Shown here in pieces: positions 8,627-18,676 of a DNA stretch of 64,000 nucleotides. This DNA is from Andalucia godoyi (lineage: Eukaryota; Discoba; Jakobea; Jakobida; Andaluciidae): contig VRVR01000009.1 in NCBI GenBank assembly GCA_009859145.1, positions 124,001 through 188,000 on the forward strand, given 5' to 3'. Numbering within the stretch: the first letter of the stretch is position 1; every line of letters starts with the position of its first letter. The notes under the pieces are model-generated. The model ran no database searches, was not told the origin of the DNA, and worked only from the letters and a program-made list of their open reading frames with translations. The position numbers and the translations under genes were made by a program.

Positions 8627-11600
8627 CTACGAACGTGCGTCCTTCTTCGCCTGCTTGAGAGATTTCTTGCGAATTCGACTCTGACCTTCCATGGCTTGCT
8701 TCCACTGGATGCTCATTTTCCTTGCTTGCTGCCTTCGTTCTGCTATCGACATCTCCTGCCGAGAACCAGACGCAGCAGCGCTCTCCAAATCTGCAGCGAC
8801 AACATCGTCGTCGAGTGCATACGCAATGTTGGACGGTGCTTCTTCACTATTGCTACTGAACAAACCGCGGTTTCTGGAAAAGGAACCAGGTCCTGAAGAC
8901 CAGTGCTGCCCTTGCGAAGATGTGTATCGAGAACCAGTACTGCGAGCCAGAGCCCCGGCCGGTGCAACGCTTGGTCGTGCGTTCGTTCTTCCCGTTGTCA
9001 TCTCCTGGGACGTCTTTAGTAGAGAAACAAAATGTGACTGCTTACGCGCCTTTGTAACACCTTTGTTGAACTTCTTCGACAGCTTCTGCATCTTTTGCTG
9101 CGCAATCTCCATCTGATTCTTCTCATCAGCAAGTAGTTCATCGATCACAGGTTTTGCAGAGCGACTGGCAAGCTCTGCACCAAGAAGCAGAGGAAGCAAA
9201 ATAATCAAGCACACGATGAGAAGGAGGGGTACAAGGAGAGACCAGCTGAAGCACGGTCCTCCCGGAGGGCCGATCAACCCTCCTTTACATCTGCAATCCT
9301 CAAGAGACTTTCCTGCCATATTCACAGTCTCAGTTCCAGAAGGGCACGCCACACACTTTCGAGGACCGCCTGAAGCCACGTATGTGTTTCTCTGGCAAGC
9401 GGTGCAGTGGTCAGATTTCGGGAGCGACACAGTTCCGGGTGGGCAGTCCACACAAAGGTGCGCACCACGAAAACGGGAAAACGTGCCGAGCGCACAGTCC
9501 GCACAAACTTCTGAGCCTTCGTTGGACGCCGCAGTTCCGAAATCGCAAGTAGAACATGTGGTAGAACCGAGAACGTCTGCGTAGTTACCTTTGGCACAAC
9601 GCAAGCAGCTGGACTGTGAAGGTAGATCTTGGAAAAGGCCTTTTGGACACGGAGAACATTCTCTCAAAGAGTTCTCCGACTCCGAATACGAACCAGGCAT
9701 GCACTGTGCACATGTTGCATACAAACTGGTTGTGAAAGATCCATCCGGACACCTGCATGTAGTCGTATTTCGAACTGATTCAAAAAGAGGGAGTGGACAG
9801 CGGAAGATGTTTGCCGTCAGGTCCACCTTGTACGTGACGTTCTCAAAAAACTGCGGAACAGATGCTGAGATGTTGTTGAACGAAAGATCCAAATATACAA
9901 GATTGTGCAACAATCCAATGTCCTCCGGAATGGACTCGTTGAAATAGTTGCTGCTAGCATCCAAATACAGAAGAGTCTGCAGTTGGGAAAACGATGCAGG
10001 AAACGGCTGGAAGATCTTATTCTCTTCCAATATAAGTTCCTCTATTTTTGGAAGAGCAAAGAAGGGAGAAGGAATCTTGAGCCTAATGGAATTGAATGAA
10101 AGGTCGAGATAACGCAGGTGCGGAAAGGTTGCAGAAGCCAGGTTGGGAGAAAAGACATCAAGTCCATTGTGCGACAAATCAGCGAACAACAGTGCATTGC
10201 TTCGAGCAATTCCAGAAGGAAAACTACCGCCGAGTTGGTTATGGGAGACGGAAAGGTACATCAAATCGGGGCTTAGGAATGTGTCTGGGACAACACCAGA
10301 AACGAGTCCACTGGATGAGACGACACCGCACAGATTTGGAGTGTGGAAATCAAAAACGTTGTCTGCAATGTCGCTGTCCGACAGCTTCAGCCATTCAATG
10401 TTTGGAAGAACGAGGCCAGGAGATCGAAAGGAATGAGAAGGAATGTTATTCTTCAGCACGGTGGAGCGAATTTGCGGGAAGTTCTGAAGGACTTCTCCAA
10501 GAGATTCCTCGAACAAGTTGTCCGCGATATTGATATCTCGCAGAAGGTGTTTTGGTCCAAGATTAAGGCTTGTGAAGCGATTCACCTCGACGGACAGCAC
10601 TGTCAAATTCACGTACTTTTGAAGCGCAGCCAAGCTTCCGGTAAACGAATTTCTGGAAACATCAACATACCAGATTGGCGCAGTCCCATTGGAAGACGCG
10701 GATGCAGGAAGCGCTTCCGTAAACGCGTTTTGTGAGAGGTCCAAGTACTCGAGGTGGCGGAGTTTGAACAAAGAGTCGAGATCGCCGGAGAACAAATTCG
10801 AGTGGATATCAAGGATTGCAAGATTTGGAATTCCTTGAGCAAATGCAGTCGGGAATGACCCCCGAATGGAATTGTCGGCCAGGTCCAGTTCTCGGAGACT
10901 CGGTAAGCTGAATTTTTCATTCCACTGCGCACTCTCGATCAAGAAGTTGTTGGAACTTAACCACAGGTTTGTAAGAACTGGCATTTCAAACAGCTCAACA
11001 GGAAACGCGGTTCCAGTCAACAGGTTTTGGGAAATGTCGAGTTCTAAAAGGGTGGCTGCAAGATTGGAGACCGCAGGGAGGATTGGTCCAGAGAATCGAT
11101 TCTGCTGCAGAAACAGGCGTTTCAAATCAAAGTTGTCGGTATACAGACTCTGCGGAACAGAACCCGATAGCTGCATGTTTGAAAAGTCCACATCCTCTAG
11201 ACCGTACAGAGCTGAGAATGACTGAGGTATAGTGCCTGAGAAAAGGTTATTGGCGAGAGAGATTCGTACAAGGGAATTTGTTGCAAACTGTGCATGGATG
11301 GTCCCGTTCAAAACATTGTTTGCGAGGTCAATGGACTGCAATTGAGTGGCAACAAACTCTCTTTCGATTGTTCCAGAAATCAGATTGAAACCGCCCTGGA
11401 GCACCAGCAAACTGGTGGACGCCGACAAGAAATCCTGCGGAAAGGTGCCGTATATGTCATTATTGAAAACGACAAAATACTCTACGTTGGAGAAAAACTT
11501 GGAACCGCGGTCTGGAACTGGAAAAAATCCATTGCTACTGGACAGACGCCCCCGAAGACGGTTGTTCTGAATGATGCAGTTTTTGAGAGCATACTGCGAG

Positions 11601-13675
11601 ACGAGAGCAGTGGAGAAGTTCCCGTAGAGCCGGTTGGACTGCAAATCGAGGTATTCCAGAGTTCTTGACAAATATCGGATGCTGTCTGGAATGCCTCCGT
11701 CAAGATTATTAAATGCCGCGTTCAGAGATCGCAGTTTTGTCGACCCAAGGTCGGCAGACAGAGGCCCTGAAATGAAGTTGTCTTCGAAGTGTAGATACTG
11801 GAGGCTAGAAGAAACGGACAAATGCAGTGGGAAGGTCCCGTTGAAGCGGTTGAAAGATATGAGCACTTTTCGTAGTCGAGGTCCAAGAGAAGAAGGCAGA
11901 GACCCTGTGAAGTCATTGTACTGCAGATTCACATACTCCAAAGAAGGCACCGCCCAGAAATCCTCGGAAATCTTTGCGCTTAGATAGTTGGATTCACAAT
12001 TAAGCCTTTTCAGAGATTTCCATTCGTGAATGTTCGACGGAAGACTGCCGCGAATGAAGTTGCTACGGAAAGAAAAGTTCGTAATGTTCTGCTTCCAAAG
12101 TGTGAGACTTGACGGAAGCGCACCTGAGAATAAGTTATCGGATAAGTCGACATCGACAAGTGTTGACAAGGCACCAAGTGCGGCTGGCAGATTACCGGAC
12201 AGCTGGTTGTGCTGGGCATGGAAGACCTTTAGTTTCCTGAGTCGTCCAAGTGTTTCCGAGAGTGGACCTGTTAGCCGGTTGTTGTTGATTCCCAAATCTA
12301 TGAGCTCCGTATAGCTGTACAGGGATTCCGGAATTGGGCCGGAAATATCGTTTCCACCAATTCTCAGTTTCCGGATGACGGATGAATTCACAATAGGATC
12401 TGGGATTGGTCCAGAGAAGGCGTTATTCTCGATGTCGAAAACATCCAGTAGAGTGAGATTGTGAACCCAGTAAGGAACAAGTCCTGCAAGATGATTGTGC
12501 CCAAAGCCCAGTACCGTCAGATGTCGTAACGTAGATATTTCTGTTGGAATGTATCCGTCCAGGCTGTTGCCACTGAAATCCAGGAAGGTCAGATTTGTCA
12601 TCACAGCAACGTCCGGGGGAATCGTTCCTGAAAACCTGTTCCAGGAAACATCGAGGTGAGTGACAGTAGGAAATTGTCGAAACAGAGAGGTCTCGGGGTT
12701 TCGAGATTTCCCGAGCAGTTGTCCGGAGAGATAGTTGTGACTGATATCAATCACGGACACATTCGTCGACAGCGCGTAAATCGATGGGAGCTCTCCTTCG
12801 AACTGATTGAACGATAAATCCAGTTTGTCGAGAGAAGAAAAAGACCAAATTCCCGGAGGAATCTCTTTCATGATCCCATTATGAGATAGATTGAGGTATA
12901 TCAAACCTGCGAGGCCAGTGAAGGAATCTCGCAGCTGGCAGTCCGAGACACCGAAGCCGCTAAGATCAAGGGAGTACACTCGTGCACCTGCATCTGTGGA
13001 ATTACAGATGACGCCATCCCATTGTGTTCCGTTTCGACAAGGGTCAGTACCTGGTGCCAGCCAGTTGGTGTCCCACTTTCCGCCCTGGCAGTCTGAATAC
13101 AAATGCTCCAACGCATAACAATCTGCTTCGTGGATGATTTTGTCTTCTGTCCGACACAAAATGGAGTTGATCTGCAGGTAAAAGAACACAGTGTACTCGG
13201 TTTCCACGTATCCGTACATCATCAGGGTGTAGGTTCCATTGGTGAACATTTTCGTGCCGCCAACCGTCCGTGAATCATCATGCCTCAAAATGATCATTGG
13301 CTCAGATCCAAATAATTCACCCTTCCACTCGCAACAAGAATAGTCGACGCACCAGTTGGCCTCCATTTCATCATAATCTGCTTCTCCACGGGGAAACAAT
13401 GATCTGCTGGATATGTACACATCCACATCTCCGTTCTCAGATGTCGCATTGACCGTCATGAAGACGTCCACCAGATCGTCAACAATATCGATGTATAAAT
13501 ACTGCAGCTCGCCTTCTCCGATTTTGCCAACATACTTTTCGTTCGGAACAATCTTCGTCCTCGGAGCATTCAAGTTCGGATAGTCGGATCCATAGGTATT
13601 TCTGCACACGGCAGCCGCAAACGGAAACAGCACACATGTCAGTGCGAGAGCCGCTAAGACAGAGGCTACGTGCAT
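8627..13675 (-). CDS. Giant LRR surface receptor with Cys-rich stalk and one membrane span
   Basis: The protein has 1682 aa. A signal peptide (residues 1-22, MHVASVLAALALTCVLFPFA) is followed by a beta-rich N-terminal module (about 30-185) with N-glycosylation sites. A cap (185-240; HLYSDCQGGKW...W.GVICNS) resembles the plant LRRNT domain. More than 30 leucine-rich repeats (about 240-1330) are of the plant-type consensus, with LSGxIP/FSGxLP endings. Six or so ephrin-receptor-like/GCC2-GCC3 cysteine modules (about 1345-1500; C..C..G.Y.....S..C..C) lead to a transmembrane helix (SLLVPLLLIVCLIILLPLLL, about 1515). The roughly 140-residue cytoplasmic tail is basic, with a coiled coil and Ser-rich parts, and has no kinase domain. 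It probably acts in surface recognition or adhesion; the ligand is unknown. Confidence 0.9.
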   Translation of the reverse strand: MHVASVLAALALTCVLFPFAAAVCRNTYGSDYPNLNAPRTKIVPNEKYVGKIGEGELQYLYIDIVDDLVDVFMTVNATSENGDVDVYISSRSLFPRGEADYDEMEANWCVDYSCCEWKGELFGSEPMIILRHDDSRTVGGTKMFTNGTYTLMMYGYVETEYTVFFYLQINSILCRTEDKIIHEADCYALEHLYSDCQGGKWDTNWLAPGTDPCRNGTQWDGVICNSTDAGARVYSLDLSGFGVSDCQLRDSFTGLAGLIYLNLSHNGIMKEIPPGIWSFSSLDKLDLSFNQFEGELPSIYALSTNVSVIDISHNYLSGQLLGKSRNPETSLFRQFPTVTHLDVSWNRFSGTIPPDVAVMTNLTFLDFSGNSLDGYIPTEISTLRHLTVLGFGHNHLAGLVPYWVHNLTLLDVFDIENNAFSGPIPDPIVNSSVIRKLRIGGNDISGPIPESLYSYTELIDLGINNNRLTGPLSETLGRLRKLKVFHAQHNQLSGNLPAALGALSTLVDVDLSDNLFSGALPSSLTLWKQNITNFSFRSNFIRGSLPSNIHEWKSLKRLNCESNYLSAKISEDFWAVPSLEYVNLQYNDFTGSLPSSLGPRLRKVLISFNRFNGTFPLHLSVSSSLQYLHFEDNFISGPLSADLGSTKLRSLNAAFNNLDGGIPDSIRYLSRTLEYLDLQSNRLYGNFSTALVSQYALKNCIIQNNRLRGRLSSSNGFFPVPDRGSKFFSNVEYFVVFNNDIYGTFPQDFLSASTSLLVLQGGFNLISGTIEREFVATQLQSIDLANNVLNGTIHAQFATNSLVRISLANNLFSGTIPQSFSALYGLEDVDFSNMQLSGSVPQSLYTDNFDLKRLFLQQNRFSGPILPAVSNLAATLLELDISQNLLTGTAFPVELFEMPVLTNLWLSSNNFLIESAQWNEKFSLPSLRELDLADNSIRGSFPTAFAQGIPNLAILDIHSNLFSGDLDSLFKLRHLEYLDLSQNAFTEALPASASSNGTAPIWYVDVSRNSFTGSLAALQKYVNLTVLSVEVNRFTSLNLGPKHLLRDINIADNLFEESLGEVLQNFPQIRSTVLKNNIPSHSFRSPGLVLPNIEWLKLSDSDIADNVFDFHTPNLCGVVSSSGLVSGVVPDTFLSPDLMYLSVSHNQLGGSFPSGIARSNALLFADLSHNGLDVFSPNLASATFPHLRYLDLSFNSIRLKIPSPFFALPKIEELILEENKIFQPFPASFSQLQTLLYLDASSNYFNESIPEDIGLLHNLVYLDLSFNNISASVPQFFENVTYKVDLTANIFRCPLPLFESVRNTTTCRCPDGSFTTSLYATCAQCMPGSYSESENSLRECSPCPKGLFQDLPSQSSCLRCAKGNYADVLGSTTCSTCDFGTAASNEGSEVCADCALGTFSRFRGAHLCVDCPPGTVSLPKSDHCTACQRNTYVASGGPRKCVACPSGTETVNMAGKSLEDCRCKGGLIGPPGGPCFSWSLLVPLLLIVCLIILLPLLLGAELASRSAKPVIDELLADEKNQMEIAQQKMQKLSKKFNKGVTKARKQSHFVSLLKTSQEMTTGRTNARPSVAPAGALARSTGSRYTSSQGQHWSSGPGSFSRNRGLFSSNSEEAPSNIAYALDDDVVAADLESAAASGSRQEMSIAERRQQARKMSIQWKQAMEGQSRIRKKSLKQAKKDARS

Positions 13676-14187
13676 TTCACACTGGAAAAAAAAAAATAAT
13701 TAAAAATTAAAAAATTAAAAAAGAATAAAGAGCAAGACAGGGAAAGCGGAGGGGAAAGACGGGGGCGGTAAAAACGAACGTCAGCCTCGTGTTCTCATCT
13801 GAAGGGTGCGCTACTTCAACAAAAAAATAAACAGAAAACAGAATGCAACGCTAACACGGAGAAGACGAAAGGCAGTGGACACTGGACAACGATCTGTTCC
13901 ATGTTCATCTCCAATTGGGAGCACGCTTTCGACATCGTTGACGTCTCTTGCTGTTCGAAACCTCTGTAGATGCTGTGTGCATCCCCGATTCCTGCTGGTG
14001 GACCCCGACAGTCGGCAATCGTCGACTCGAAACCAGGAACAAAAAAAAACAGAACAAGAACGGCCGACTCGGGGCAATGTGGATCATGGTGCTTCTTCCT
14101 TTATTTTTTTATATTTTAATTGAAGCCTTTTCGATTTGCTCGTGTCCTCCTAGCCAAGCATCCTAGTTCCCGGTGGAATTGGATATT
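13676..14187. other. Intergenic region between LRR receptor and VPS9 protein
   Basis: The spacer between two divergent genes has an A-rich leader just upstream of the LRR receptor start (13684-13730) and a T-rich stretch (14096-14122) upstream of the VPS9 gene. No gene seen; short open frames here lack conserved features. Confidence 0.5.
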
Positions 14188-15861
14188 ATGGAAAACGACT
14201 TCATCCTCGAAGATTGCGAGTTTCTGCGGGCATTACGAGACCGCTGTGCTCCATTGTACAAGAAGGCAACGGAAAGCAATTGGGTGATTGCAGTTCCCCA
14301 ACAGGTTTCCTTGCAGTACATTTTGTTGTCCGTAAGCGTTTTGAAAGCGCATGTTTTGCAGCCATCAAAGTACTTGCAATCTTATTATGCCACTGGATCC
14401 GGGAAGCAGATCAAGATTGTTTCGGATGACAGTGGGCAGGGCTCGAGAGTTGTCACCGCGGAGGGGTTTTCTCTTCCCGACAGCATCCGGATTTTGCGTG
14501 ATGAAAAATATTACACCAAAAATATGAAGCCGTACAGAATTTTGTTGCTAGAGCGACCAATAGAAGGTACTCCTGACCCTCAAGCAGTGGCGAGCGCCCC
14601 GCGGGCAGGTTCGCAACAACGGTCGAGTTCATCAACATCTTTGCTGTATGTGCCAAAAGATGGCTTTGAAACTGTGGGAAATTTGAAGCGATTTCTGATG
14701 ACACATGTTCAGAATCCTCGATTTTACACGGAACTGGAAAACGAAATTGCGATGCTGCGAGACAGCTATGTGCTCGTGGAGAGTCACCATGAAGATCTCC
14801 GCTCGCGTGTGCTCGATCTCTATGAAGAGTTCTGCGAGCTGGCCCTTGAAGCCAGCCCGGAGCTGAATGAACACGTCAAAAGCCAGCCATTTGTTGGAGA
14901 AATGGTACGACATGCAGTGCACTGCTGGATCGTTGACGAGATTTATCCCAAAGTGATTTCTCATCTTCACCAGGTGTTCAAGGAACAAGACCAAAAATAT
15001 GCTCAATGGTTCGACGACTTGAAGTTTCTTCGCCTTTCAAATTTTGACATGCCCTCCAAGTTTCATGCCTTTTCTTTGCCCCCTTCTATTGTTGATGAAT
15101 TGCAGAATATCGATAGCAAGACCACTGTATACGAGAAGGTGCTGTGTCTGCGGAATTGCACAAGAGAGCTGTCCATGGCCGTCCATCTGTTCCAGAAATT
15201 TCGCAAGTATGATGATGGCTTGTCCGGCGAGAACCAAAAAGACGGTATTGAGCCATTGACTACTGAAGATCTGATACCGTTGTTGTCGTTTGCGATCGTT
15301 ACCGCGCAACTACCCCATGCGCAGTCGACGGTGGAGTTTCTTCAACTTCTGCAGCTCCCTGAATTTTCAGTGAGTGAGCTGGGCTTTTACGTTGTTTCCT
15401 TTCGTGCTGCTCTGGAGTTCGTCAAATCGGTGCGAGACAAAAAGACAAAAGGTGATAAGACCAGAACAGTAATGGATGACAGTTCTTCTCAGCGGGATGA
15501 ACCAAAACTCTACATGTCTTTGCTGAAGGAGGAAGAGCACGCGGATTTAACGGATGAATCCATAAGAAGATCCCGACGGCATACTTTATTGCCAACAAAA
15601 ATGGATGGTGTGGATCAGCCAACTAAAAAAAACAATTCAAATTCCGGTTATTCTTTGAAGAGAAGCAGTGAGAATTTCCAAGCGCTTTCTTTGAAGGAAC
15701 AGCTTCCGGTTCTATCGCAGGACTCCGAAGAAACTGAATGCCCTGCTCATTCTAGGCCACCGAGGAAGTCGTCGGATTACCGTGTCATCGTTCTGAATGA
15801 AAAACAGCAAGAGACTGACAGTGGACTGGGGGACTTTCTGTCATCGCTCGTTGATCCATAG
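14188..15861 (+). CDS. VPS9-domain protein (Rab5/Rab21-type GEF), VARP/ANKRD27 N-terminus-like
   Basis: The start is the ATG at 14188 (MENDFILEDCEFLRAL), 557 aa; the frame upstream only reaches a GTG. The N-terminal ~180 residues resemble the start of VARP/ANKRD27 in pattern, including a FLM.HVQN.RFYTELE-type helix. Residues ~310-420 form a VPS9 domain, with key elements EPLTTEDLIPLLSFAIV, a helix with LPHAQSTVEFLQL, and ELGFYVVSFRAALEFV. The Asp and Tyr positions used for Rab exchange are kept in pattern (TEDLIPLL, GFYVVS). VPS9 proteins load GTP onto endosomal Rabs. VARP normally continues into ankyrin repeats; here there are none, only ~140 disordered residues. The C-terminus is 4 bases from the convergent gene ending at 15866. 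Confidence 0.8.
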   Translation: MENDFILEDCEFLRALRDRCAPLYKKATESNWVIAVPQQVSLQYILLSVSVLKAHVLQPSKYLQSYYATGSGKQIKIVSDDSGQGSRVVTAEGFSLPDSIRILRDEKYYTKNMKPYRILLLERPIEGTPDPQAVASAPRAGSQQRSSSSTSLLYVPKDGFETVGNLKRFLMTHVQNPRFYTELENEIAMLRDSYVLVESHHEDLRSRVLDLYEEFCELALEASPELNEHVKSQPFVGEMVRHAVHCWIVDEIYPKVISHLHQVFKEQDQKYAQWFDDLKFLRLSNFDMPSKFHAFSLPPSIVDELQNIDSKTTVYEKVLCLRNCTRELSMAVHLFQKFRKYDDGLSGENQKDGIEPLTTEDLIPLLSFAIVTAQLPHAQSTVEFLQLLQLPEFSVSELGFYVVSFRAALEFVKSVRDKKTKGDKTRTVMDDSSSQRDEPKLYMSLLKEEEHADLTDESIRRSRRHTLLPTKMDGVDQPTKKNNSNSGYSLKRSSENFQALSLKEQLPVLSQDSEETECPAHSRPPRKSSDYRVIVLNEKQQETDSGLGDFLSSLVDP

Positions 15862-15865
15862 AAGA

Positions 15866-17821
15866 TCAAGAGTTTTTGTACGGAACAAGACCACGTGGAA
15901 CTTGCGTTGTCCGCAGTCCAGCTGTTCTGGGCCGCTGCTTTTCTATAGGAGGGCGGTTCGCAGTCGATTGGTTTTGTGCATGCAACTTTGGGCGTCGATC
16001 GGACGACGCACTGGACATTGCATCTACCATGGAATCCGGCGTTGCAGATCGCGTTGCCACGAGCAATTCTTTTTGTTGCGGACTAGCATCATGCAAAAGC
16101 TTGACTTGAGATGTGCTCTTCAGTCTTAAATTCAGCATGGTAGTCGGCGAATGGGATCTGTGCCCTTCTCCCACCGGCACTCCTGACGCATCCGAACCAG
16201 AAACCTGAGTAATCCAGTGCTCAACAAATTGATTCTTCTGCGGGTCGACAGGCTCTATTTCGGGAATAAAATCTGTGTCATCATATCTAGGATGACCATG
16301 TCTTTTCTTTTCTCCAAGCGATGGGTGTTCAGACAACAAAAAGTTACGATTGGACACACCCGGAGTGAAGACTTCGCCGGGTGTTGCGCCAGCTTTAACA
16401 ACACGAAAGCCGAATCCAAAATCGAACTGAGGGGCTGAATCGCGAACTTGCACGGTGAATGATGGTCTACGTTTCAAAGAATCAGTTCTGGAAGACTCTG
16501 TAACAGGAGACGGCAGTCTCATTTTCTTATCATAGACAGATTGTCCAACCACGACGTTGGAAGGATCATGGGGGGCACTGGAACTCTTCGTCGATAGTGC
16601 TGTGAAATCCTCCTTCGTATCCATGATTTGAATGTCTTTTGCAGAAGGACGATCAATACTATTGGATGATCTCACATCTCTCAATGATGCAGCGGAGGCC
16701 GTTCGAATACTCTTCATTGTTTCGTGGTATTCGTGGTACTTCCGAAACTCCAATTCTTCGGGCCTTGAGATTCGGGGGCCAATCCCAACTGTCTTGCTTT
16801 TGGGATTGAATCGGCAACGTTGAGGAGTCAAGCTTCCAGGTGAACGAGGACGAACAACAGTCTGCGATGATTGCGAGAGATTCAGTGTCTTCTCGATAAC
16901 ATCGATCACCTCTCTGTCTCGAATAATAGATGAGAAAGGTGATGACGGTCTAGTAGGAGAACGGGGACGGCCCAATGGCGCGGACTGCGGACGCAGCTTC
17001 TTGGGAGAGGATTCGTTAGCAGATGGTACTTGCGTATCTGGCACGACAGCTGTTTTCGGGCTCACGGGCGAATCCCGAGCAGGAGAGCGATCGCTAACAA
17101 ATTCGCGTTTCTGCATTGAAACCTGTGGAGAACCAATAATCAGCTCAAATGCACTGGCAGGAGACGACGGTTTCACGAACTCCGAACTCCTAAGCGAGGA
17201 AACACCGCCTTTCGACGAGGAATCCAATGTCGAGGTTAATCGAGGAGAAAGACGAGAAGATGGGGTTCGAATGTTCGCTGGCTTCTGCACGTGAACCACA
17301 GCTTGGGCTGTGGTGTCTGAAGGCGGTGCACTGCGAACGAGCAAGCCTGCAGTGATGGGAATGTGAATTTTCGGACCCGAAACAACCTTCGGTTCGTGCG
17401 GAACTCCTTTGATAACAAGAAACGGCGTTATTGGAACATCAACTTTTTTCACAGACGAAGAATCATTACCAGCACCACTATCCATGGTCAGCTGACTGAC
17501 TTTTGAGCGTCTAGAAATCGATGAATCATGCGATTTTGGAGGGTGGACGCGCGACTTTCGATTCAGCGGCTCATCGGACTCGGGGACAACAGCAGACGGA
17601 TCCTTTTCGTCAGGAAGAACAGTAAGATCCTGAACAAGCGACTGCTGCGATAGCTTCATGGAACCAGATGCCGCACTGCTGGATGCAGAGGCAGCGCTGT
17701 CAGATCCGCGTCCGTTGGGAACATAAGAGATCACTCTTGTTTTTTGATTCTCCGGCCGCTTCTGCTGACCAGCCAGGATTTGCCGAGCAGACTCTGCATA
17801 GATTGACTCTTCTGAAGCCAT
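15866..17821 (-). CDS. Disordered Ser/Pro-rich protein, 651 aa, unknown
   Basis: The ATG at 17821 (MASEESIYAESARQIL) is preferred over an upstream TTG. The chain is mostly low in hydrophobic residues and rich in Ser, Pro, Arg and Lys, with many SP/TP sites (RPRSPTRPSSPFSS, SPGSLTPQR). More ordered islands include a short helix near residue 300 (IRDREVIDVIEKTLNLSQ), RISRPEELEFRKYHEYHETMK, and a segment near 510 (PEIEPVDPQKNQFVEHWI). The pattern suits a cytoskeleton- or centrosome-associated scaffold, but I recognise no family. It ends 4 bases from the VPS9 gene, so their transcripts must overlap at the 3' ends. Confidence 0.7.
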   Translation of the reverse strand: MASEESIYAESARQILAGQQKRPENQKTRVISYVPNGRGSDSAASASSSAASGSMKLSQQSLVQDLTVLPDEKDPSAVVPESDEPLNRKSRVHPPKSHDSSISRRSKVSQLTMDSGAGNDSSSVKKVDVPITPFLVIKGVPHEPKVVSGPKIHIPITAGLLVRSAPPSDTTAQAVVHVQKPANIRTPSSRLSPRLTSTLDSSSKGGVSSLRSSEFVKPSSPASAFELIIGSPQVSMQKREFVSDRSPARDSPVSPKTAVVPDTQVPSANESSPKKLRPQSAPLGRPRSPTRPSSPFSSIIRDREVIDVIEKTLNLSQSSQTVVRPRSPGSLTPQRCRFNPKSKTVGIGPRISRPEELEFRKYHEYHETMKSIRTASAASLRDVRSSNSIDRPSAKDIQIMDTKEDFTALSTKSSSAPHDPSNVVVGQSVYDKKMRLPSPVTESSRTDSLKRRPSFTVQVRDSAPQFDFGFGFRVVKAGATPGEVFTPGVSNRNFLLSEHPSLGEKKRHGHPRYDDTDFIPEIEPVDPQKNQFVEHWITQVSGSDASGVPVGEGHRSHSPTTMLNLRLKSTSQVKLLHDASPQQKELLVATRSATPDSMVDAMSSASSDRRPKLHAQNQSTANRPPIEKQRPRTAGLRTTQVPRGLVPYKNS

Positions 17822-17967
17822 GCTCTCATCCAAACCGTTCTTTGTTCAGGGTTAACGGATTCTTGTCAAAACGGAAAGTTGATTCCGGATATGGTGCTGG
17901 AAATGCCGACTTTCGAGGGCTTTTTGAGCGTCGTTTCGGTTGCCAAAAAAATCCAGCATTCACTACG

Positions 17968-18470
17968 GCTGTTATGTGACAGACCCCACGACGGATGATC
18001 GTTTTGGGTACCGTATGGACATCAAACAACATCATTCCGGAGGTTTTATCTCACCCATGGGGACGCGATGTTCTTATCGTAGGCCAGTCGAGAATTTCTC
18101 CACAGTTCACTTTTTTATGTTTCTGTTATTTTCCGTTGGTTTTTCCAATCGAAGCTCAAGCAGCACCTTTCATCAAGGACAAGACACATATTTCATGGCT
18201 CCAGAGAGCGGTCTTCCCAACAAACGCAAACCGGTCATGCCCGAAGCTAGCGAGAACCAAGAAACCCATTGATGCCCTCTCGTCGGAGGCGAAGAACAAG
18301 AAGAAGCGATGACCCTTTGATGCAGAGCAATCTGTATGGAAGAGGTGGTGCTCGTTCCCACTTAAAGAAGCAAAAAAAAACATGTGGCTTGGATCTGCCT
18401 TCGGTGACAACCTGGCCGATGACGATCAGTTATGATTCATGTTTTGGCCAGCGGCTGGCACCCAGCATTT
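17968..18470 (+). repeat. Dispersed repeat family 1, copy B
   Basis: This is the second copy of the family seen at 7931-8335. It has GGACATCAAACAACATCATTCCGG, GGGACGCGATG, a T-rich middle, ATGGCTCCAGAGAG (18194), AACAAACGCAAACCGG, GAGAACCAAGAAACC, CCTTTGATGCAGAGCAATCTG and TGATTCATGTTTTGGC. Compared with copy A it carries about 50 extra bases after the GAGAACCAAG block (around 18270-18308) and about 40 more bases near 18360-18400, both of which have partial counterparts in copy C. It occupies the spacer between the disordered-protein gene and ALG14. No intact gene. Confidence 0.8.
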
Positions 18471-18676
18471 CTTTTCATTTTCACTGTGCATATTAAACAA
18501 AGAAAATGTTTATGGATTAAGATGCACATGCTCAGGAGTGATGACAACCGGCACACAAAAACAAGCCAAAACAAAAACAAAACAAAAAAACACTTGTGAA
18601 ACTCTTCAGCCACCCACTAACTCATGGTATGATCATAGCGCACTTGGGCTTATTCAGCAACACAAAAAACTGAAGC

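Noticed and set aside
9216-12314. Several plus-strand frames of 90-145 codons inside the LRR gene
   Set aside because: All are antisense shadows of the 1682-aa LRR receptor; repeat structure produces recurrent open frames.
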